6,989 nt of DNA from an uncultured Microbacteriaceae bacterium (GCA_903907615.1 CAIVOR010000128.1:1-6989), one strand, 5' to 3'; numbered from the stretch's first letter, positions 1 to 6,244 are shown. Notes: generated from the letters alone by a model not told the origin. Program-made: numbers and translations.

Positions 1-1
1 C

Positions 2-862
2 GCTTCGTTCATCGGGTTTGAGGCGACGGCCATCTATGGCGAAGAGTCCAAGGATCCCAAGAAGACGGTTCGCCGCGCGACCTACTGGGCAATCGGAATC
101 ATCACGGTTCTTTTCGCCGTGGTGTCATTTGCGATGGTGACCGGCATGGGTGCCAACGGAATCTTCGATCAGGTGGCAGAGCGCTCGGCAGTAGAGGGTG
201 TTCCCCTCGCTGATCCGGCGGCCGTGATTTTCTCGCTCGCGGGCGAATACGTCGGTCCGTGGTTGCCTCAGGTCATGGGCTGGCTCGTCATCTCGAGTCT
301 CTTTGCGGGACTCCTCGCCTTCCAGAACGCCACCGGACGCTACTTCTTCGCTATGGGTCGCGGTGGAGTTTTGCCTGCCGCCTTCGGTCGGACCAACAAG
401 GCCGGTGCTCCCACGGCTGGTGTCATCCTGACGTCAATTCTCGCCGGAATCGTGATCATCATCTTTGCCGTTGCAAATCTTGACCCGGTTCTTAACCTGT
501 TCTTCTGGATGAGCGCCATCACGGTTATCGCCATCGTGCTTGTTGAAGTGTTGGTGAGCATCGCGGTGATCGTGTACTTCATCAAGAACAAGGGAGCCAA
601 CGTCTGGCAAGGCAAGATTGCGCCCATCCTCGCGATTATCGGACTCGTCTTCGGTGAATACCTGTTGATGAGCCGCTTCAACCTGCTGGCGGGTACGGCT
701 CCCGACGGAGTCGACCCCAGCTTGCCGGAGAGCGCGTGGGCCCTCAGCCCCCTCGGCTGGGTCTTGGTGCTCTTGCCCTTCATCGCTCTCGTGGTGGGAA
801 TCATCGTTGGCGCGCTCAACAAGAAAGAGAATGCCAACCTGACGAACGACATTCTGGGCTAA
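2..862 (+). CDS. APC-family amino acid permease, C-terminal part (5' end outside window)
   Basis: Integral membrane transporter of the amino acid-polyamine-organocation superfamily, expected to take up an amino acid or related amine by proton or sodium symport or exchange. The frame is open from base 2, so the start lies upstream and the N-terminal half is missing. The visible 286 residues begin at the family-typical loop GFEATAIYGEE (about 14-46), followed by the usual basic stretch before the next helix (DPKKTVRRATY). A second family motif, FQNATGRYFFAMGRGG, is at 320-367. I count about six or seven hydrophobic helices after the EE loop, which fits the second half of a 12-helix permease, with a short hydrophilic tail ending LTNDILG. 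It ends in TAA just before a strong intrinsic terminator, so it is the last gene of its transcript. The family call is firm; the substrate cannot be told from this part. Confidence 0.9.
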   Translation, partial: ASFIGFEATAIYGEESKDPKKTVRRATYWAIGIITVLFAVVSFAMVTGMGANGIFDQVAERSAVEGVPLADPAAVIFSLAGEYVGPWLPQVMGWLVISSLFAGLLAFQNATGRYFFAMGRGGVLPAAFGRTNKAGAPTAGVILTSILAGIVIIIFAVANLDPVLNLFFWMSAITVIAIVLVEVLVSIAVIVYFIKNKGANVWQGKIAPILAIIGLVFGEYLLMSRFNLLAGTAPDGVDPSLPESAWALSPLGWVLVLLPFIALVVGIIVGALNKKENANLTNDILG

Positions 863-879
863 CGCTCGGCATGCACCCC

Positions 880-927
880 AGCGTTGGGCGCGTTCCTCGC
901 GGTGAGGGGCGCGCCGAACGCTCTTTT
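880..927 (+). terminator. Intrinsic (Rho-independent) terminator after the permease gene
   Basis: Bases 880-898 pair with 904-922 as a 19-bp stem around a 5-nt loop (GCGGT). There is one G-G mismatch (886/916) and two G-U wobbles (893/909 and 894/908). A CTTTT tract (923-927) follows at once. The U tract makes sense only on the plus strand. It begins 17 nt after the permease stop and separates the permease from the DUF3039-murI-rph-rdgB operon. Confidence 0.87.
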
Positions 928-968
928 GATAGTCGACAGTCACCCCCGCATCTGCGCCCACACGCTCG

Positions 969-974
969 TAGAAT
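969..974 (+). promoter_or_regulatory. Probable -10 box of a leaderless transcript for the DUF3039-murI operon
   Basis: The hexamer TAGAAT (969-974) matches TATAAT at five of six positions. It is followed by 7 nt and then ATG at 982, so transcription would begin at or next to the A of that ATG. No Shine-Dalgarno sequence sits at a useful distance before 982 or before the in-frame ATG at 973, which itself overlaps the hexamer. No good -35 (TTGACA-like) is seen at 16-18 nt; TTGATA at 926-931 is too far away. It lies just after the terminator, where a new transcript must begin. The assignment is by inference only. Confidence 0.6.
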
Positions 975-981
975 GGCAGGT

Positions 982-1248
982 ATGTGGCGCAACGCAGCAG
1001 ACGATGACACGCAGGGTGATTCCGGGAGTACCTCGGTGCTCGAGCGCGAAGAACAACTCATCACCCTCGACGAAGGCGACCACGAGCGCTTCTCGCACTT
1101 CGTCCAGAAAGAAAAGATTCTCGAGTCGGCCGTCACGGGCGCGCCGGTGATTGCGCTCTGCGGCAAGGTGTGGACGCCGGGTCGCGACCCGGAGAAGTTC
1201 CCCGTGTGCCCGACCTGCAAAGAGATTTACGAGTCGTTGAATGAATAG
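982..1248 (+). CDS. DUF3039 domain-containing protein (small, putative zinc-binding)
   Basis: Conserved actinobacterial small protein of unknown function, 88 residues from ATG 982. The N-terminal ~25 residues are acidic, variable and probably disordered. The conserved core starts at [15 protein letters not shown] (about residues 32-46) and runs through [13 protein letters not shown] to [12 protein letters not shown]. Cys60 and the Cys76-x2-Cys79 knuckle, perhaps with a histidine such as H34 or H39, look like a zinc site; that reading is mine, not established. The start at 982 is preferred because TAGAAT lies 7 nt upstream (leaderless). ATG 973 in the same frame would add three residues (91 aa) but would overlap the -10 box, and still earlier in-frame codons reach back into the terminator. 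The last 8 nt overlap murI, implying translational coupling. Family call strong; biochemical role unknown. Confidence 0.85.
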   Translation: MWRNAADDDTQGDSGSTSVLEREEQLITLDEGDHERFSHFVQKEKILESAVTGAPVIALCGKVWTPGRDPEKFPVCPTCKEIYESLNE

Positions 1249-2065
1249 AAACGCTCCCATTGGCGTTTTCGATTCCGGCGTGGGCGGGCTCACCGTCGCC
1301 CGAGCAATTCGCGACTCCTTGCCGCACGAATCACTCACCTACATTGGTGACACGGCACATTCCCCGTATGGCACCAAGCCCATCGCCGATGTGCGTGAAT
1401 ACGCGCTGAATGTGCTTGATCAGCTGGTCGACGAAGGCGTCAAGATGCTGGTCATCGCATGCAACACCGCGAGTGCCGCCATGCTCCGAGATGCGCGAGA
1501 GCGCTATTCGGTTCCTGTGGTCGAAGTGATTCAGCCCGCTGTGCGGGCCGCGGTCGCCGCCACGCGTAATCACCGCGTGGGAGTGATCGGGACGACAGCC
1601 ACCATCACGTCGGGTGCGTACCAGGACGCTTTTGCAGCCGCCCCCCATCTGGAGGTTTTTGCGCAAGCGGCCCCACAGTTTGTCGACTTTGTCGAGGCCG
1701 GCCAGACGAGCGGCGAGGATGTCTTGCGGGCCGCACGTGAGTATCTGCGTCCCCTCATCGAGGAAGATGTCGACACCCTCGTGCTGGGATGTACGCACTA
1801 CCCGTTTTTGCGAGGTGCCATTGCTTACGTGATGGGTGAGAACGTGCGCCTCGTCGGGAGTGACAGCGAGACCGCCAAGGATGTTTACCGTGAACTCGTC
1901 AACGGGGGTCTTGACCGTATCTCTCCCGAGCCTCCTGCTTATCGTTACGAAGCGACGGGCAAGAACACGGCCGAGTTCCTGCGTTTGGCGCGATTGTTCC
2001 TCGGTCCTCAGGTTGAGACCGTCGACTACACGCCCACGGGCATCATCGATTTATCCCATAACTAG
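1241..2065 (+). CDS. murI: Glutamate racemase MurI
   Basis: Cytoplasmic, cofactor-independent racemase converting L-glutamate to the D-glutamate used by MurD in peptidoglycan precursor synthesis. It has 274 residues, normal for the family, and both halves of the Asp/Glu racemase fold are intact. [16 protein letters not shown] (residues 8-23) carries the conserved Asp11-Ser12 pair. [11 protein letters not shown] (34-44) follows. [10 protein letters not shown] has the first catalytic cysteine, Cys74, and [10 protein letters not shown] has the second, Cys184, next to His186. The ATG lies inside the end of the DUF3039 frame (8-nt overlap) with no clear Shine-Dalgarno sequence, so reinitiation by ribosomes finishing DUF3039 is likely. 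rph follows after 12 nt. Identification is secure from the two cysteine motifs. Confidence 0.96.
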   Translation: MNRNAPIGVFDSGVGGLTVARAIRDSLPHESLTYIGDTAHSPYGTKPIADVREYALNVLDQLVDEGVKMLVIACNTASAAMLRDARERYSVPVVEVIQPAVRAAVAATRNHRVGVIGTTATITSGAYQDAFAAAPHLEVFAQAAPQFVDFVEAGQTSGEDVLRAAREYLRPLIEEDVDTLVLGCTHYPFLRGAIAYVMGENVRLVGSDSETAKDVYRELVNGGLDRISPEPPAYRYEATGKNTAEFLRLARLFLGPQVETVDYTPTGIIDLSHN

Positions 2066-2077
2066 TGAGGTTGTCCC

Positions 2078-2809
2078 ATGTCTGAAGAACGTCGCGCCGA
2101 TGGCCGAACCCCCAACGAGTTGCGCCAGGTGACGATTGAGCGCGGGTGGAGTGATCAGGCCGAGGGCAGTGCGCTGGTGTCGTTTGGTCGTACGAAGGTG
2201 CTCTGTCTCGCCTCATTCACGAACGGTGTTCCGCGCTGGATGATGGGTAAGGGAAAGGGCTGGGTCACGGCTGAGTACGCCATGATTCCCCGTTCCACGA
2301 ATGACCGCATGGACCGCGAGTCGGTCAAGGGAAAGATTGGCGGTCGTACGCACGAGATCTCGCGCCTCATCGGGCGTAGCCTCCGTGCCGTTGTGAGCAC
2401 CAAAGAACTCGGCGAGAACACCATCGTCATTGACTGCGACGTGCTCCAGGCCGACGGCGGCACACGCACGGCAGCAATCACCGGAGCCTACGTGGCTCTG
2501 GTTGACGCTATCGAGTGGGGGCGTCAGAAGGGCTTCATCGCTCAGCGCGCCACCCCCATCATCGACAGCATTGCCGCCGTTTCGGTGGGCATCATCGACG
2601 GCGTCCCCATGCTCGATTTGGAATACACCGAGGATTCGCGCGCCGAGACCGACATGAATGTCGTGGTCACGGGTCGCGGGCTGTTTGTTGAGGTCCAGGG
2701 CACGGCTGAGGGTGCTCCCTTCGACCGCAGTGAGCTCAACGCTCTGCTGGACCTCGCACTCGAGGGCACCACCACGCTCGCCGAGATTCAGCGCGCGACG
2801 CTCGCCTAG
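2078..2809 (+). CDS. rph: Ribonuclease PH (tRNA 3'-end phosphorolytic exonuclease)
   Basis: Phosphate-dependent 3'-5' exoribonuclease that trims tRNA precursors 3' of CCA or the discriminator base, releasing nucleoside diphosphates; the family forms hexameric rings in the cytoplasm. The 243 residues match the usual full length (about 240-260). Signatures in order are [11 protein letters not shown] near the N terminus, [16 protein letters not shown] (about 59-74), [18 protein letters not shown] (88-105) and [19 protein letters not shown] (119-137). Arg130 in GGTRTA is the phosphate-binding arginine by family analogy. A good GTGAGG ribosome site (2065-2070) ends 7 nt before ATG 2078 and overlaps the murI stop codon. 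The nearby tRNA-Leu lacks an encoded CCA, so a phosphorolytic trimming enzyme has a clear substrate. No defect is seen. Confidence 0.97.
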   Translation: MSEERRADGRTPNELRQVTIERGWSDQAEGSALVSFGRTKVLCLASFTNGVPRWMMGKGKGWVTAEYAMIPRSTNDRMDRESVKGKIGGRTHEISRLIGRSLRAVVSTKELGENTIVIDCDVLQADGGTRTAAITGAYVALVDAIEWGRQKGFIAQRATPIIDSIAAVSVGIIDGVPMLDLEYTEDSRAETDMNVVVTGRGLFVEVQGTAEGAPFDRSELNALLDLALEGTTTLAEIQRATLA

Positions 2810-2819
2810 GAACTCTCGG

Positions 2820-3416
2820 ATGAAATTCGTGCTCGCGACTCACAATGCTCACAAGGTGGCAGAGTTTGACCAGATTCTCGCGTCGTCTCTTCCCGGGGTG
2901 AGCGTTCTGGGCTACGACGGCCCCGAGCCCGTTGAGTCGGGGAGCACGTTCGTCGAGAACGCCTTCATCAAGGCGCGTGTCGCAGCTGAGCACACGGGCA
3001 TCCCGTCACTCGCCGACGATTCGGGCCTGTGTGTCGACGCGCTCTCGGGCATGCCCGGCATTTTCTCATCCCGGTGGTCGGGGGAGGGGGCGACCGATTC
3101 TCGCAACGTGGACCTTTTGTTAGCCCAGTTGGCCGACGTGCCCGACGAGTATCGGGCGGCCCAGTTTCGGTGCGTCATCGCGGTGGCGTTTCCCGCGACC
3201 GCAAGCTCCCCCGCACGCGAGCTCAGTGTTGAGGGCGTGTGGCCGGGACGAATTGCGCGAGCGCCGGAGGGCACCAGCGGATTCGGCTATGACCCGATCT
3301 TTGTTCCCGAGGGGTTCGACGTGTCGGCCGCGTCCCTTGACGCGAACGAGAAAAACGAGTTGAGCCATCGCGCTCGCGCGATACGCGAACTGGCCAGGGT
3401 GCTGGGCGACGCCTAG
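2820..3416 (+). CDS. rdgB: Non-canonical purine NTP pyrophosphatase RdgB (dITP/XTP pyrophosphatase, Ham1 family)
   Basis: Cytoplasmic house-cleaning enzyme that hydrolyses (d)ITP and XTP to the monophosphate and pyrophosphate, keeping deaminated purines out of nucleic acids. From ATG 2820 it has 198 residues, the family's usual size. KFVLATHNAHKVAEF at the N terminus is the nucleotide-binding signature. It is followed by GSTFVENAFIKA (41-52), the catalytic/metal motif SLADDSGLCVDAL (63-75, with Asp66 and Asp67), the GIFSSRWSG loop, GTSGFGYDPIFVP (151-163) and the C-terminal NELSHRARAIREL. The start is fixed by the N-terminal motif and by AGGA at 2808-2811, eight bases upstream; the same frame stays open further back inside rph, but that part is not coding. 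It is the last gene of the plus-strand operon, 10 nt after rph. Its TAG stop overlaps the stop of the opposing DedA gene by 4 nt. Confidence 0.96.
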   Translation: MKFVLATHNAHKVAEFDQILASSLPGVSVLGYDGPEPVESGSTFVENAFIKARVAAEHTGIPSLADDSGLCVDALSGMPGIFSSRWSGEGATDSRNVDLLLAQLADVPDEYRAAQFRCVIAVAFPATASSPARELSVEGVWPGRIARAPEGTSGFGYDPIFVPEGFDVSAASLDANEKNELSHRARAIRELARVLGDA

Positions 3417-4144
3417 TTCTTGGTGTCGTCGGTTTTCGGAGTGGTGAATACTTCCTTCGGCAGCGTGACCTCGGCGTCGGTGAGGGGACCGTCGGCGTTT
3501 CGGGCACGGTCGCGCCGCGCGCGGACAAACGACTGAATGTAGTGGAACACCGTCGGAATCAGCACGATGAGCACGACGCCGAGGAGTACAACATCGATGT
3601 ACTTCTCGACGAAATCGGCCACACCGGGAATGTGACCCGCTAAAAAGCCAGCGTAAGTCAGCCCGGCACCCCAAATTGTGGCCCCAATGAAGTTGTAAAG
3701 CGTGTAGCGCTTCCACGGCATATGTCCCACACCCGCGGCGATGGGGGCGAAGGTGCGCACAATGGGAACGAAGCGAGCCAGGATCACGGCGATGGGGCCG
3801 AAGCGCACAAAGAACGCGTTGGTGCGCTCCACGTTTTTCTTGCTAAACAGGCCGCTCTCACGCTTTTCAAAAATGCGCGGTCCTGCCTTGTGTCCTATCC
3901 AGTAACCCACCTCGCCTCCCAAGAAAGCAGCGAGGGCAATGGAGGCACAGACGATGCCGATGTTGACGCCGAACGTGCCACTGATGGCGAGTACGCCCGT
4001 GAGGATGAGAAGCGTATCGCCGGGAAAGAGGAAGCCAATTAGCAGACCGGTTTCGGCGAAGATGATGACGCACACACCGAGGAGTGCGTAGGCACCGAAC
4101 CCTTCGATGAGGTTTGCCGGATCAAGCCACGGGATCAGATGCAT
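3413..4144 (-). CDS. DedA-family membrane protein (VTT/SNARE-associated domain), canonical copy
   Basis: Polytopic inner-membrane protein of the DedA superfamily. Members are linked to membrane potential and pH homeostasis and to flipping of lipid carriers such as undecaprenyl phosphate or phosphatidylethanolamine. It has 243 residues with about five or six hydrophobic segments. The family hallmarks are intact: FAETGLLIGFLFPGDTLL with Glu31 and Asp43, GGEVGYWIGHKAG (about 76-88), and RFVPIVRTFAPIAAGVG with Arg124 and Arg130. The C-terminal tail from about residue 205 is hydrophilic and strongly basic at first (RARRDRARN), then mixed, so probably cytoplasmic. It lies 35 nt downstream of a second DedA gene on the same strand. 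TAGCCT stands 6 nt before its ATG, so it may also have its own leaderless promoter. Its stop overlaps that of rdgB. The exact substrate is not predictable. Confidence 0.93.
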   Translation of the reverse strand: MHLIPWLDPANLIEGFGAYALLGVCVIIFAETGLLIGFLFPGDTLLILTGVLAISGTFGVNIGIVCASIALAAFLGGEVGYWIGHKAGPRIFEKRESGLFSKKNVERTNAFFVRFGPIAVILARFVPIVRTFAPIAAGVGHMPWKRYTLYNFIGATIWGAGLTYAGFLAGHIPGVADFVEKYIDVVLLGVVLIVLIPTVFHYIQSFVRARRDRARNADGPLTDAEVTLPKEVFTTPKTDDTKN

Positions 4145-4150
4145 ACGCCA

Positions 4151-4156
4151 AGGCTA
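4151..4156 (-). promoter_or_regulatory. Possible -10 box for leaderless transcription of the downstream DedA gene
   Basis: Read on the minus strand, TAGCCT (4156 to 4151) is followed by six bases (TGGCGT) and then the ATG at 4144. This is the spacing expected if transcription starts at the A of the start codon. No Shine-Dalgarno sequence is visible in the 35-nt gap between the two DedA genes. No clear -35 is seen. The hexamer matches TANNNT only, so this is a suggestion; read-through from the upstream DedA gene is the alternative. Confidence 0.42.
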
Positions 4157-4179
4157 CCCGGCGTTTGCAGAATCAGCAC

Positions 4180-4845
4180 TCAGTGAGCATTCAGGGAAGC
4201 AGCCGCGTCTCGTTTGCGCTCGCGACGGTCCTGGATCCAGGTGCGCAGACCAAAGATGACGGAGAGCGTGATGAAAAAACCACCAATGATGTATGCCGCA
4301 ATCTTGACGCCGGGGGTGCTGGCGGCGAAGAAACCAACAAGCGCCAGCCCCACGCCCCACGCGATCGCCCCCACCAGATTGCTGGTCAAGAACTTCGTGT
4401 AGTTCATGCGACCGATGCCCGCAATCCAAGGAATCAGCACACGAGCCCAGGGCATGAAGCGGGCAATGACCACCGACCACCAGCCGTACTTGAGGTAAAA
4501 CCTTTCGACCCTCACGATGAGCCGCGCCATTCGGGGGCCTGCCTTTTTATCGAGGGAGGGGCGCCCGAGGTGTCGGCCCAGAATGAAGCCCACCTGGTCG
4601 CCCACAAACGCGGCGATGCCCACGCCGATCGCCAAGATCCATACGTTGAGTGTGTCGGAGGCGGCGGCCGTCACCAGTCCTGCGGCGAACAGCAGTGAGT
4701 CGCCCGTGATGAACGGGATGAATACGCCGACGAAGAGACCGGTTCCGGCAAAGACGAGTCCCCAGACGGCCAGGTAGAACAGGATCGGCCCGGCGCTGGC
4801 GAGTAGATCACTCATCTGTGTGTCGAGGGCAGAAGCCAGAATCAT
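4180..4845 (-). CDS. DedA-family membrane protein (VTT/SNARE-associated domain), divergent copy
   Basis: Second DedA-type integral membrane protein, 221 residues, about five or six hydrophobic segments. The central and C-terminal hallmarks are conserved: GDQVGFILGRHLG (about 82-94) and the RFMPWARVLIPWIAGIG motif with Arg129 and Arg135. The N-terminal signature is changed. Where the neighbour has ETGLLIGFLFPGD, this protein has GTGLFVGVFIPFITGD: Gly34 replaces the conserved glutamate and three residues separate Pro44 from the GD (Asp49). This probably marks an actinobacterial subfamily rather than a damaged gene, because the frame is intact throughout. ATG 4845 is preferred over the in-frame ATG at 4815 because AAGGA stands about 11 nt upstream, but both are possible. 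It is the first of the two tandem DedA genes and lies 61 nt downstream of tRNA-Leu on the same strand with no obvious terminator between, so co-transcription is conceivable. Confidence 0.9.
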   Translation of the reverse strand: MILASALDTQMSDLLASAGPILFYLAVWGLVFAGTGLFVGVFIPFITGDSLLFAAGLVTAAASDTLNVWILAIGVGIAAFVGDQVGFILGRHLGRPSLDKKAGPRMARLIVRVERFYLKYGWWSVVIARFMPWARVLIPWIAGIGRMNYTKFLTSNLVGAIAWGVGLALVGFFAASTPGVKIAAYIIGGFFITLSVIFGLRTWIQDRRERKRDAAASLNAH

Positions 4846-4906
4846 GGACGTCCCATTCCTTGGGTGTGTCGCGAAGACACGTGTGGTGTTATCAGAAACC
4901 CCCGCG

Positions 4907-4987
4907 TGCGGAAGGAGGGACTTGAACCCTCACGCCCGAAGGCACAGGAACCTAAATCCTGCGTGTCTGCCATTTCACCACTCCCGC
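4907..4987 (-). tRNA. tRNA-Leu, anticodon UAG
   Basis: On the minus strand a full class-II cloverleaf can be folded by hand. The acceptor stem GCGGGAG (4987-4981) pairs over 7 bp, with one G-U, to CTTCCGC (4914-4908); the discriminator is A4907. The anticodon stem CAGGA/TCCTG encloses the loop TTTAGGT, giving anticodon TAG at 4954-4952, which reads CUA and probably other CUN leucine codons. A long variable arm (TGCCTTCGGGCG region) and the T arm GAGGG-TTCAAGT-CCCTC follow. The long variable arm and A73 support leucine. CCA is not encoded (the next bases are CGC), so CCA must be added enzymatically. Length is 81 nt. Confidence 0.95.
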
Positions 4988-4995
4988 TCTCCTCA

Positions 4996-5001
4996 ATCTT
5001 A
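4996..5001 (-). promoter_or_regulatory. Probable -10 box of the tRNA-Leu promoter
   Basis: TAAGAT on the minus strand (5001 to 4996) matches TATAAT at four of six positions. It ends 8 nt before the first base of the mature tRNA (4987), so the 5' leader would be only one or two bases. The best -35 candidate, TTTCGC (5023 to 5018, 16-nt spacing), is poor. The position relative to the tRNA is the main support. Confidence 0.5.
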
Positions 5002-5053
5002 GGCAGGTCTTCTCGGCGCGAAACCACGCAGGAGCTGTGGAAAGGTCGCCGAA

Positions 5054-5083
5054 GGCTCCAGCGGTGGACGGCACGATGGAGCC
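5054..5083 (+). repeat. Perfect 7-bp inverted repeat abutting the tadA start codon
   Basis: GGCTCCA (5054-5060) and TGGAGCC (5077-5083) are exact reverse complements separated by 16 nt. The second arm ends on the base before ATG 5084 and contains the only purine-rich GGAG near that start. As RNA the hairpin would cover GGAG; as DNA it could be an operator over the tadA start region. CACGAT (5072-5077), 6 nt before the ATG, is a weak leaderless -10 candidate and overlaps the second arm. The repeat is directly visible; any function is inference, and a 7-bp match in GC-rich DNA may be chance. Confidence 0.5.
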
Positions 5084-6244
5084 ATGTCGCTCACCACATC
5101 TGAGATGCAGAAACTCATCGCGACCGAGGTCACGCACTATGCCGAACGTTCCCACGCTCGTGGCGTCCCCGGCATCGTCGACGTCGATGCCGCCGTCCGA
5201 GCGGTGACCAATCAGGTCGCGGGATACGGCGCTCTTCAACCGTTGCTCGACGACCCGGAGATTGAAGAAATTTGGATAAATTCCCCGGACCGGATGTTTG
5301 TCGCCAAAAATGGCACGGCCGAACGCGTCGACCTGGATCTGGGCGAAAACGAGATTCAGCGCATCATCGAACGCATGCTGTGGCAGGCGGGACGGCGACT
5401 AGATACGTCGATGCCCTTCGTCGATGCGTCCCTGCCGGACGGATCCCGGTTGCACGTCGTCATCCCCGACATTTCCCACCGGCACTGGGCGGTGAACATT
5501 CGCAAGTTCTCGCGCTCCATCCGTTCGCTCGACGATCTTGTTCACCGCGCGGCCCTGACGCGCCAGTCAGCTGAGTTCCTTCGGATGTGCGTACTCGCGG
5601 GCCTCAACGTCATCGTGTCGGGCTCCACCCAGGCCGGCAAAACAACGCTCTTGAACGCCCTGCTCTCGGCCGGTCGTCGCACCGAGCGCATCGTCACGGT
5701 TGAGGAAACGCGCGAGCTCGATATCGACGCCGACGACCTCGTCTCGTTGCAGTGCCGAGCGCCCAATCTCGAGGGGTCGGGGGAGGTGAGTCTGCGCCGC
5801 CTGATCAGCGAGGCCCTGCGGATGCGCCCCAATCGGCTTGTCGTTGGTGAGGTGCGCGGGGCCGAAAGCCTCGACATGCTCATCGCTCTCAATAGCGGAC
5901 TGGCCGGAGCGTGCTCGGTCCATGCCAACAGCGCGCGTGAGGCGCTGAGCAAACTCTGCGCGCTCCCGCTGCTCGCCGGCGGCAATGTTGATGGCACGTT
6001 TGTTGGGCAAACCGTAAGTGCGTGCGTTGACGTTGTGGTGCACTGCGAAATTAATCGTGCCGGCGTTCGACGGGTGCGCGAGATTGCCACGGTCATTGCG
6101 GGCGCCGCCTCACCGGACGTCGAACTGATTTTTGCCATCGAGAACGGGGTGCTCTCGCCCACGGGGATGGTTCCCTCGCAGCTCAGCAAGTTTGAACGAG
6201 CCGGCTTCGACCCCGTCGACGTGCTGAACCGAGCAACGTGCTGA
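5084..6244 (+). CDS. tadA: TadA/CpaF-family secretion ATPase (Tad/Flp pilus or tight-adherence system)
   Basis: Cytoplasmic hexameric ATPase of the type II/IV secretion family that powers assembly of Flp-type pili or a related Tad export machine by acting on the TadB/TadC platform. It has 386 residues, normal for the short actinobacterial form. The N-terminal domain carries YGALQPLLDDPEIEEIWIN (48-66), RRLDTSMPFVDASLPDGSRL (104-123) and the HRHWAVNIRKF stretch. The ATPase core has Walker A GSTQAGKT (180-187), the Asp-box region VTVEETRELDI (205-215), CRAPNLEGSGEVSLRRL (224-240), Walker B RLVVGEVRG (251-259, Glu256) and the His box CSVHANSARE with His280. ATG 5084 is taken although no spaced Shine-Dalgarno sequence precedes it; ATG 5105 is a less likely alternative. 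It overlaps the next gene by 7 nt, so the pair is one operon. A conjugation-type role (the family is sometimes named TadA-like conjugal ATPase) is less likely given the TadB neighbour. Confidence 0.93.
   Translation: MSLTTSEMQKLIATEVTHYAERSHARGVPGIVDVDAAVRAVTNQVAGYGALQPLLDDPEIEEIWINSPDRMFVAKNGTAERVDLDLGENEIQRIIERMLWQAGRRLDTSMPFVDASLPDGSRLHVVIPDISHRHWAVNIRKFSRSIRSLDDLVHRAALTRQSAEFLRMCVLAGLNVIVSGSTQAGKTTLLNALLSAGRRTERIVTVEETRELDIDADDLVSLQCRAPNLEGSGEVSLRRLISEALRMRPNRLVVGEVRGAESLDMLIALNSGLAGACSVHANSAREALSKLCALPLLAGGNVDGTFVGQTVSACVDVVVHCEINRAGVRRVREIATVIAGAASPDVELIFAIENGVLSPTGMVPSQLSKFERAGFDPVDVLNRATC

Noticed and set aside
434..961. Long minus-strand frames opposite the permease (434-961 and 340-852)
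   Set aside because: They are shadows of the transporter frame; one also crosses the terminator hairpin.
736..981. N-terminal extension of the DUF3039 frame back to 736
   Set aside because: It would overlap the permease and run through the terminator hairpin. The family is about 90 residues long and the -10 box at 969-974 sets the start.
2658..2819. Upstream extension of rdgB into the rph gene
   Set aside because: The RdgB family begins at the KFVLATHN motif. The extension overlaps rph in another frame and AGGA precedes ATG 2820.
4114..4698. 194-codon open frame on the plus strand opposite the divergent DedA gene
   Set aside because: It is antisense to a gene with good family motifs, and the product is hydrophilic and rich in His, Arg and Asp with no recognisable domain.
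4866..4880. Small hairpin GTGTC-GCGAA-GACAC between tRNA-Leu and the divergent DedA gene
   Set aside because: It has only a 5-bp stem and no U tract on either strand, so it is not a terminator; it is too short to call regulatory.
4820..5103. Several short open frames on both strands across the tRNA-Leu region
   Set aside because: They overlap the folded tRNA gene and have no family features.
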